From assembly GCA_016219275.1 (NCBI GenBank), contig JACRBM010000038.1, positions 1-64,000 of the forward strand: 64,000 nucleotides of DNA, read 5' to 3'. The notes beneath the pieces are model-generated. The model did no database searches, was not told where the DNA came from, and saw only the letters and a list, made by a program, of their open reading frames with translations. A program made the position numbers and the translations under genes. Source of the DNA: Chloroflexota bacterium. Lineage in GTDB: Bacteria > Chloroflexota > Anaerolineae > UBA4142. Below are positions 52,126 to 58,969 of the stretch, piece after piece. The first letter of the stretch is position 1. Each line of letters starts with the position of its first letter.

Positions 52126-53784
52126 TCATTCGGCGATGGAAATTTCGCGAATCAATTGACGGCGCGAATCCAGCGCGCCGTCGTGATAGAGCCAGGTTAC
52201 TTGATAAACCCGGACACGGTGAATTGGCTCTTGATCGGCATAGACCGGCGGACGCGGCAACACCCACAAATGCCCCGGCGCTTGGAAGGAAACCCCGCGC
52301 GCCGACGCGTTGCGATTGGCAAGAAAGCGGCGCACGAGATCATCGAACAGTTCGGCGCGCGGCGCGTCGAACTCGCCACTCCCCCGTTCCACCTCGACCG
52401 CCTCGAACTGCTCGAACGATTTCACGGCGACCAACGCGCGCGCCATCGCGTTATTCATAGTTACGCCCCAGATTTGATTTGGGATGTGTCGCGCTGGATC
52501 GAGCCATCCGAAATTGCTGAACGTGACGAGATCCGCGTAATGCGAAAACAGATGACTCGGCAACACGTACGCCGCGCCGCTTGCGCCAATGGCTTCGAGA
52601 CGAATCGTGCGCGTAATCGGCGTGTCATACCACGCTAACGGCACCGGCTTGAACCAAATGCTCGACCCAGCAATCAACACGATGCTGATGAAAAAATGCG
52701 CGCGCGTGAAAATCGGCAAACCATCCGCGCCGCGATTTTTGCGCCAGATGAGAATGAGCGCGGCATCGAGCAGAATCCATTTCCAAAACGCGATGCCGCA
52801 CACGAGCAAAATGCCCGCGTGCATCGCGACGCACCCGGCAAGCCACCAGATGGTTACGTCGCGTCGCCACAACGCGACGAGCGCGCCGAGTTCGACGACG
52901 AGCGTAAAAAGCATTAGCGGCAAGGTAAAGGGCGCGAGCCACTGGGTCAATGTAACGATGAGGTTCGCATCGAGGAAACTGAGCCAGCCATGCGCGTAAC
53001 CGGCGGGAAGCAAAAAGTACAGGTACGGATGCGCGAGCCAATCGAGTTCGAGCTTGCCGACGCCCGCGCTCCAGTACGCCGAGGCGACGAGACACAGCAG
53101 CAGGAACAGAAACGTGTCCGCGCGGCGTTCGCGGGTAGCGGCGTTCAACAGAAACGCGGCAGTGAACAACACGAGCGCGCGCAAAGGCAAATCAATTTCC
53201 GTCCAACTAAATTGCCACGTGAGCGGATAATCGAATTGCCAGATCAGCGTGAACGCGAGCGCGAGAAAGGGCAGAAGAAAAATTGGACGCCAGAGTATCA
53301 ATACCGCAAAACCGATCAACCACGCGCGATCAAGCCAATGACCTTGATTGAAATAGAAATTATAGTCGTACGCGGCGAACGTCCACGCGTAAATTCCGGC
53401 GAGGAGACCGATCAGCGCGCGCAATTCCGCGCCGTGTTCTAAATCGCGCCACGGACGCGCGAGCGCGCGGAAACGCGTGATGACGAGAACACCAAACAGG
53501 AGAAGGGGTAGGGGGTTTTCGGCGATGCGCCAAACCAACCCGACCGCGAGGATCGGCTGGGCATAGTCACGCGCGGGTAGATGGCTCGTTTGGCGCAACC
53601 AGCGCTCTAGAAAAAAATACACAACGAGCAAAACACCCGCACGTGCGCAAATCTCAATTAACGGCTTGACGCGCGCCGTGAGAGGATGCGAAAATATCTC
53701 TAGGCGATGCTCAGTAAAGGTTTGCAATTCGCCAAATTTGCATCTGTGATTCGCCCTTGCGGCGTCGCAACGACGACCACCCAC
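52126..53784 (-). CDS. Polytopic membrane protein, possibly HTTM-like
   Basis: 552 residues, about twelve hydrophobic segments through residue 410, then a soluble C-terminal region of about 130 residues. The segment ASAYWSAGVGKLELDWLAHPYLYFLLPAG and its surroundings recall HTTM (vitamin-K-carboxylase-like) membrane proteins, where such a loop follows helices of similar spacing, but the match is weak. The start is uncertain: the GTG at 53784 is the frame limit and the first 40 residues do not look conserved. The gene is on the same strand as locus B and upstream of it, yet separated by 276 bp, so it may be independent. Confidence 0.6.
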   Translation of the reverse strand: MGGRRCDAARANHRCKFGELQTFTEHRLEIFSHPLTARVKPLIEICARAGVLLVVYFFLERWLRQTSHLPARDYAQPILAVGLVWRIAENPLPLLLFGVLVITRFRALARPWRDLEHGAELRALIGLLAGIYAWTFAAYDYNFYFNQGHWLDRAWLIGFAVLILWRPIFLLPFLALAFTLIWQFDYPLTWQFSWTEIDLPLRALVLFTAAFLLNAATRERRADTFLFLLLCLVASAYWSAGVGKLELDWLAHPYLYFLLPAGYAHGWLSFLDANLIVTLTQWLAPFTLPLMLFTLVVELGALVALWRRDVTIWWLAGCVAMHAGILLVCGIAFWKWILLDAALILIWRKNRGADGLPIFTRAHFFISIVLIAGSSIWFKPVPLAWYDTPITRTIRLEAIGASGAAYVLPSHLFSHYADLVTFSNFGWLDPARHIPNQIWGVTMNNAMARALVAVKSFEQFEAVEVERGSGEFDAPRAELFDDLVRRFLANRNASARGVSFQAPGHLWVLPRPPVYADQEPIHRVRVYQVTWLYHDGALDSRRQLIREISIAE

Positions 53785-54073
53785 GTTCCGACGTCATCGT
53801 CGGAACAATTTTTCTCGCCCTTCATCAGGCGCGTGTTTCGGAAATTCTACTACCGCGTGTCCCAGGTGTCAATGGGGAAAAGATAAAAATTTCGCGTGAT
53901 TCTGAGAAGGTTCATGGTCTAACCTAAACCCAGTGTGCTGGCATATCGCCTATCGCCATCACTGGGTTGTCGTCAACCCCGCCCATTGCTGGCTGGATTG
54001 GCTGAGGACACGCTCGGTGAGTTTGCACGGCTTTTCAAAAGTCGCTTGACTCACTTGCCAACCTAACCCCCAA

Positions 54074-54098
54074 CCCCCTTCCCTTATAGGGAAGGGGG
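54074..54098. repeat. GC-rich hairpin repeat
   Basis: CCCCCTTCCC and GGGAAGGGGG arms around TTATA form a strong hairpin. It resembles the centre of the repeat at 38340-38454, so this core may move on its own. Confidence 0.75.
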
Positions 54099-54144
54099 CA
54101 GGGGGATGGGTCTGCAAATGACATTTGAAAAACCGTGGGTGAGT

Positions 54145-54172
54145 TTGTGAATGTGGACAAGCGCAGTATAAT
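54145..54172 (+). promoter_or_regulatory. Sigma-70-like promoter of the aminotransferase gene
   Basis: TTGTGA at 54145-54150 and consensus TATAAT at 54167-54172 with 16-bp spacing, leaving a leader of about 80 bases that contains the GAAAGGAGA ribosome binding site before the ATG at 54261. Confidence 0.7.
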
Positions 54173-54260
54173 CTGCGCGACGGTTGGGATTGCTGCGTAG
54201 AGAACGCGCGCGATCCAGACTCGCGGTGATGGGGGATGAGAGTGAAGTGAAAGGAGAATC

Positions 54261-55646
54261 ATGCAAAGAGACCACACTAAACTGCTCGCTGAATTGACAG
54301 CGGAATATCAACGCTATTCGCCAAAATCCGCCGCACTGAATGCGACAGCCAAAGCGCACATGGTGGATGGCGGCAACCATGCGCTGCGGCTCATGCAACC
54401 GTTTCCGCCGCGCATCGTCGCCGCCCAGGGCGCGTACGTCCAAGACGAGGATGGGCACCGCATTCTCGATTTTTGGCAAGGGCATTACGCCAACATCCTG
54501 GGTCACAACCCGGCGATCGTTTCTTCCGTTTTGGCAGATGCCTTTGAATCGCGCCGGGGTCTCCAAACCGGCTTTACCGACCGGCTGCAAGTTGAAACAG
54601 CAGAGATTCTCTGCCGGCAAACCGGCGCGGAGCGCGTTCGTTTTACAACGAGCGGCGCGCTGGCGACGATGTACGCGATCATGCTCGGCGGCGCGTTTAC
54701 CCAGCGTAATCTCGTAATGAAAATCGGCGGCGGGTGGCACGGCGGGCAACCTTGGGGACTCAAGGGATCGCATTTTCAAAATGGTCACGGCTTTGACTCC
54801 TTGGACAGCGCCGGGCTTGCCCCAGGCACGCGCGATCAAGTTCTCATTACGCGTTTCAACGATCCGGCGATGCTCGAAAAACAGTTTCGTCAGTACGGCG
54901 ATAAGATCGCCGGTTTCATCGTCGAGCCATTCATCGGCGCGGGCGGCTCGATCCCGGCGACACGCGAATATCTTCAGACCGCGCGACGATTGACGCAGCA
55001 ATACGGCGCGGTGCTGATTTTCGACGAGGTCATCTCCGGCTTTCGCTTTCGCGCGGGCGATGCCGGCGCGCTGTTTGGCGTCAAGCCCGACTTGGCAACC
55101 TTCGCCAAAGCGATTGGTGGCGGAATGCCGGTTGCCGCCGTCGCCGGGCGCGCCGACATCATGAACTTGGTGGGGCGTGGAAGCAGCCGCCCGGTCGCGT
55201 TTTCGGGTGGCACGTACTCGGGTCATCCCGCCGCGATGTTAGCGGCGAAAACGTTCATGACGTACCTCGTCGAGCATGAAGCGGAGATTTATCCGCGCCT
55301 TGCGGCGCTGGGTCAAAAAACCCGGCAGACGATTGTATCGGCGTTCACGGAAGAGGGCATTTACGCGTACTGCACCGGCAAACCCAACGATGCCATCACC
55401 GGCATTTCGTTGGCGATGCTTTTCTTCCCGTATCAAGCCGGGCGTCAACTGGAACGACCGGACGATACGCGCGACCCCGACGTGTGCGATCTCGTCCTCA
55501 GCGAAAAAGTCTTGCCGATCGCGATGCTCCTGGAAAATGTACATGTAGTTCATGGCTTGGGCGCAGTCAGCACCGCCCACACGGAAGCCGACATTGACCG
55601 GCTCGGCGAGGTTTGCCGCCGCGTTGCGCGACGTTTCAGATCATAA
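54261..55646 (+). CDS. Class III PLP-dependent aminotransferase
   Basis: 461 residues, GAAAGGAGAATC before the ATG. It has the fold of glutamate-1-semialdehyde aminomutase and related omega-aminotransferases: VDGGNHALRLMQPFPPRI at the N-terminus, FTTSGALATMYAIML for cofactor phosphate binding, IFDEVISGFRF with the PLP-contacting Asp, and TFAKAIGGGMPVAAVAG with the Schiff-base Lys. HGLGAVSTAHTEADIDR at the end also fits the class. Substrate is not readable; it is not a standard HemL because HemL normally shows different N-terminal motifs. Own promoter upstream. There is no evidence that it belongs to locus B, but supplying an unusual amino acid is possible. Confidence 0.88.
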   Translation: MQRDHTKLLAELTAEYQRYSPKSAALNATAKAHMVDGGNHALRLMQPFPPRIVAAQGAYVQDEDGHRILDFWQGHYANILGHNPAIVSSVLADAFESRRGLQTGFTDRLQVETAEILCRQTGAERVRFTTSGALATMYAIMLGGAFTQRNLVMKIGGGWHGGQPWGLKGSHFQNGHGFDSLDSAGLAPGTRDQVLITRFNDPAMLEKQFRQYGDKIAGFIVEPFIGAGGSIPATREYLQTARRLTQQYGAVLIFDEVISGFRFRAGDAGALFGVKPDLATFAKAIGGGMPVAAVAGRADIMNLVGRGSSRPVAFSGGTYSGHPAAMLAAKTFMTYLVEHEAEIYPRLAALGQKTRQTIVSAFTEEGIYAYCTGKPNDAITGISLAMLFFPYQAGRQLERPDDTRDPDVCDLVLSEKVLPIAMLLENVHVVHGLGAVSTAHTEADIDRLGEVCRRVARRFRS

Positions 55647-55673
55647 TTCTGCTTACCCTCATTACCGCGTCAA

Positions 55674-55702
55674 TTGGCAGATCATGCGAATACGGCTATA
55701 AT
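55674..55702 (+). promoter_or_regulatory. Strong promoter of the SNF2 helicase operon, leaderless
   Basis: TTGGCA at 55674-55679 and TATAAT at 55697-55702 with exact 17-bp spacing. The predicted start of transcription coincides with the GTG at 55710. The in-frame TTG at 55674 that would give a longer protein is therefore the -35 box and not a start codon. Confidence 0.8.
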
Positions 55703-55709
55703 CGTTGGC

Positions 55710-57803
55710 GTGAGCACTTTCTCCATCACCGAACCTGGGTTTCAAATTGGCGACCGCATCGAATTGAATGCGGACGCGAACACGTTGCGCCAAGGATTGT
55801 TACCACTCGACCCAGTCCTCGCCGGTGTGCTCAGTCAAGCCGAAGTTGTGATTGACGCCGCTGAACCAACTACGCTGAAATTCAATCTCGCACAAGGCGC
55901 GTTCAAAAGCGTCAAGCTCCTACGTCCACTCGCCAAACAACCTGGGACACTCATCCTCGAATGCCAGACCGTTCAGCCGTACCGCTTCCGTCTCGTCGTC
56001 GAATCCGCTGCGCCCATTCAAATTTCAACACCGCCCAACGATGTCGTCACCTTCAGCCCGGAAGACGCGGTGCTGCTAGGAAATCGTTCCGCGCTTGCGC
56101 GCTGGCGCGATTTTCGTTTGGCGCTGCAAGCGACGCGCCTCGCGATGGTCGCCGGGTTCGATCAACTCTTGTGCCTGCCGTGGCTGCACGATGTCGAACT
56201 GCTCGAACATCAACTTCGCACTGCACGCACCGTGTTGCGCCGTCTGCGCGGGCGCGCGCTCTTGTGCGACGAAGTCGGCTTGGGCAAGACGATTGAAGCC
56301 GGCATCATCCTCGAAGAACTCGTCGTGCGCGGACTCGCGCGCCGCGTATTGATCCTCACGCCGCCGTCGCTCGTCGAGCAGTGGCAAGGCGAGATGCGCC
56401 GCAAGTTCGGTTTGGATTTCATCGTCCACGACGACCCAGGTTTCCGCGAGCAAGGCGCAAACGCCTGGTCAGCGCACGACCGCATCATCGCATCGTACCA
56501 CACTGCGAAACGCGAGCCGCATCGCGCGGCGCTCCTCAAGCAGGACTGGGATTTGGTGATCGTGGACGAGGTGCATCACTTTCGCAATCGCCAGACGTTG
56601 TTGTGGCAGATGGCATCCGAACTGCGTCGCAAGTACATTTTGTTGTTGACCGCGACGCCCGTGCAAAACGATCTCGAAGAATTGTTCAACCTCGTCACGC
56701 TTCTGCAACCGGGGTTGCTCAGCACCGCGCGTTCATTTCAAAAACAATTTGTGGATCGCCGCGACAAACTGATGCCGCGCAATGTAGACGAATTGCATCG
56801 CCTCCTCGCCGAAGTGATGGTACGCAATCGCCGCTCGACGGTTGGGCTGGCGCTGACGCGGCGGATTGCGAAAACCCATTTCGTCACGCTGAACGACCAG
56901 GAACGCGCACTGTACGATGACGTTTCGCGTTTTGTGCGCCAGCGTTTGAATATTCCCAGTGATTCCAAATCCCTGCGGGACGGTTCCCAGCCAAAACGCG
57001 CGTTATCGCGCATGTCGCTCATCACCTTGCAAAAAGAATTGGGCAGCGCGAGCCAAGCCGCCGCGCCAACGCTCGCCCGCATCGCGGACGACGAACGCTT
57101 GCCCGCCCCCGAACGCGCGACCCTCGCGCAATTTGCGGACACCGCGCGCGCACTGACCGCGAACAGCAAAGCCGACCGCTTACTTGCCTTGCTCCAGGAT
57201 TTTCCCGATAAGATGGTCGTCTTTACGCAATTTCGCGCGACCCAGGAATGGCTGCACAAGCGTTTGCGCGAGGCGGGGCAATCGGTCGTCGTGTTTCACG
57301 GTGGGATGTTGCGCTTGGAAAAAGAGGAATCAATCCGGCAATTTCAAAAGGACGCACGCATCTTGCTCAGCACGGACGCGGGCAGCGAAGGACGCAATCT
57401 GCAATTCTGCAATGCGGTGTGCAATTTCGATTTGCCCTGGAATCCGATGAAGATCGAACAACGCGTCGGACGCTTGAGCCGCATCGGGCAGACGCGCGAT
57501 GTGTTCGTGTTCAACCTTGCCGCAGCGGACACGCTCGAAGCCGCGGTGTTACATCTGCTCGAAGCGAAAATCGCCATGTTCGAACTCGTCATCGGCGAGA
57601 TTGATATGATCCTGGGAAACCTGGATGAGGAAAAAGAATTCGAAGAAGTCGTGACCGATTTGTGGGTGCAGTCGCGTGACGATTCCGATTTTCGCTCCGC
57701 GCTCGACCGCTTGGGCGATCAACTGTTGTCGGCGAAAGAAAATTACTTGCGCCAGCGCGCACAAGAAGAGCGGCTGTTTGGAGAAAAGTTTACGCCGGAG
57801 TAG
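55710..57803 (+). CDS. SNF2/HepA-type DEAD-like helicase
   Basis: 697 residues from the GTG at 55710. N-terminal beta-rich region to about residue 130, then two RecA-like domains. Walker A is DEVGLGKTIEAG with Lys193, motif II is DEVH at 286-289, motif III is LLTATPVQND. In the second half VFTQFRATQEWL, STDAGSEGRNLQFCNAV and EQRVGRLSRIGQTRDV supply motifs V and VI. This layout matches the RapA/HepA branch of SNF2 ATPases, which remodel RNA polymerase-DNA or other protein-DNA complexes. It is followed by a coiled-coil zinc-ribbon protein, probably its partner. Its stop TAG is the first three bases of a palindromic repeat. Confidence 0.92.
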   Translation: MSTFSITEPGFQIGDRIELNADANTLRQGLLPLDPVLAGVLSQAEVVIDAAEPTTLKFNLAQGAFKSVKLLRPLAKQPGTLILECQTVQPYRFRLVVESAAPIQISTPPNDVVTFSPEDAVLLGNRSALARWRDFRLALQATRLAMVAGFDQLLCLPWLHDVELLEHQLRTARTVLRRLRGRALLCDEVGLGKTIEAGIILEELVVRGLARRVLILTPPSLVEQWQGEMRRKFGLDFIVHDDPGFREQGANAWSAHDRIIASYHTAKREPHRAALLKQDWDLVIVDEVHHFRNRQTLLWQMASELRRKYILLLTATPVQNDLEELFNLVTLLQPGLLSTARSFQKQFVDRRDKLMPRNVDELHRLLAEVMVRNRRSTVGLALTRRIAKTHFVTLNDQERALYDDVSRFVRQRLNIPSDSKSLRDGSQPKRALSRMSLITLQKELGSASQAAAPTLARIADDERLPAPERATLAQFADTARALTANSKADRLLALLQDFPDKMVVFTQFRATQEWLHKRLREAGQSVVVFHGGMLRLEKEESIRQFQKDARILLSTDAGSEGRNLQFCNAVCNFDLPWNPMKIEQRVGRLSRIGQTRDVFVFNLAAADTLEAAVLHLLEAKIAMFELVIGEIDMILGNLDEEKEFEEVVTDLWVQSRDDSDFRSALDRLGDQLLSAKENYLRQRAQEERLFGEKFTPE

Positions 57804-57900
57804 TGCACTAGTGCGATAGTGCAACACCTGCACTTGCGTGCGGTGCAAGTGTAGTGCGTTAGTTGGTCGGTAACTATCGCACTATCGCACTAGTGCACTA
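57801..57900. repeat. 100-bp MITE-like element with perfect 22-bp inverted ends
   Basis: The ends 57801-57822 and 57879-57900 are exact inverse copies (TAGTGCACTAGTGCGATAG...). The centre (57823-57852) is the 30-bp hairpin that also occurs inverted inside the NRPS at 5917-5946. The first TAG of the element is the helicase stop codon, and the element ends 10 bp before the next start codon. Confidence 0.92.
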
Positions 57901-57910
57901 ACGAACTAAA

Positions 57911-58969
57911 ATGCCTGACCCATTAGAGCAATTCCTAATCGAATACGTAGACGCGGTCGGCGGATTAGCGGATGAAATCGAGCCGCAAGTGTACGACGTG
58001 TTGACGCCCGAGGCGGATAAACCACTGCGCGTTGCCTTCGACCCCGACGCGTTGCCCGAACATCCGTCGGCGCAATTGCTCACGTTCGGCAGTGCGCTGC
58101 TCGACGACCTGTTGACGCGCGCGCAGACGCGCGGACAAATCGGCTTGGCGTTTCTCGACGACGCGCATTTGTCGCCGCACGCGCTCGCGCAACGCGTAAC
58201 GCGCGACCTGGTTTTACCGGCGGCGATCACGTTGCGGATCGAAAATATTCGCCCGCTCTATGTGACGCACACGCTGTTTTGGTTCGAGGTCACGTACCTG
58301 GGTGACGAGAAAGAGCAAGCCCTGTACCCAATCGCGATTGATCGCTACTATGGTCGGCAGGTGCGGCGTCTCGACGACCTGCTGGAGGGCGAACGGTTCA
58401 CCGAGACGCGGCGATGGACCTTTGCCGATGCGAAAGCGTTGCCGCTCGACCGCGCGTACCTCGATGCGCGTGATGCCATCGTCCGCACGGTGCGCGCCGA
58501 AGTGCACGCGCGGCAGCATCAAACGCAAACGCGGCTCGTCGAACAGACTGAGCGAATGAAGCGGTATTACGCCGATTTGCGCGCGGAACTTATAGAGCGG
58601 ATTGAACGCGCGACCGCGCGCGGCGATGAAACCGAATCGCTGCGTTTGCGTCAAGACGCACTGAATCGCGAAGAAGCCTTGCGCTTGGACGAACTCGCGC
58701 GCAAAGCGCAGTTGCGCGTGCAACTCAAGTTGGTGAATCTCCTGCACGTTAAAATTCCGCGCCTGTTCATTTCCACGCACGTCACTGCCAAACAGATCCC
58801 GACGATTCATCCCGCGTCGCTCACGCTGACCTGGGATCCACTCGTCGAGAAAACGGATGCGCTCGTTTGCCCGAATTGCCAACGCCCCACGTTTGAACTG
58901 CGCGTGAATCGCCACGGCGCGCTGCACTGTCCAGAATGTAATCCACTGTTGTCGAAAACCAGGTCGTAA
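57911..58969 (+). CDS. Coiled-coil protein with C-terminal zinc ribbon, helicase partner
   Basis: 352 residues. The N-terminal half has alpha/beta character. Residues about 195-265 are strongly charged helix (RQHQTQTRLVEQTERMKRY... LNREEALRLDELARKAQLRVQ), a probable coiled coil. The C-terminus has CPNCQRP and CPECN, one zinc ribbon. I do not know the family by name. It sits behind a HepA-like helicase with only the 100-bp repeat between, and overlaps the next gene (TAATG), so it probably works with the helicase. DNA or RNA polymerase contact through the zinc ribbon is inference. Confidence 0.75.
   Translation: MPDPLEQFLIEYVDAVGGLADEIEPQVYDVLTPEADKPLRVAFDPDALPEHPSAQLLTFGSALLDDLLTRAQTRGQIGLAFLDDAHLSPHALAQRVTRDLVLPAAITLRIENIRPLYVTHTLFWFEVTYLGDEKEQALYPIAIDRYYGRQVRRLDDLLEGERFTETRRWTFADAKALPLDRAYLDARDAIVRTVRAEVHARQHQTQTRLVEQTERMKRYYADLRAELIERIERATARGDETESLRLRQDALNREEALRLDELARKAQLRVQLKLVNLLHVKIPRLFISTHVTAKQIPTIHPASLTLTWDPLVEKTDALVCPNCQRPTFELRVNRHGALHCPECNPLLSKTRS

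Larger units (their letters stand above)
53785..54260. other. Intergenic region with GC-rich hairpin and aminotransferase promoter
   Basis: No gene seen. It includes an inverted repeat (TTCCGACG..CGTCGGAA) near 53790-53812, a GC-rich hairpin with five-C/five-G ends at 54074-54098 like the core of the 38340 element, and a good promoter at 54145-54172 reading right. Confidence 0.7.

Noticed and set aside
55674-55709. Longer helicase start at the in-frame TTG
   Set aside because: The TTG belongs to a -35 box with a perfect -10 at 17 bp, and the transcript should start at the GTG at 55710.
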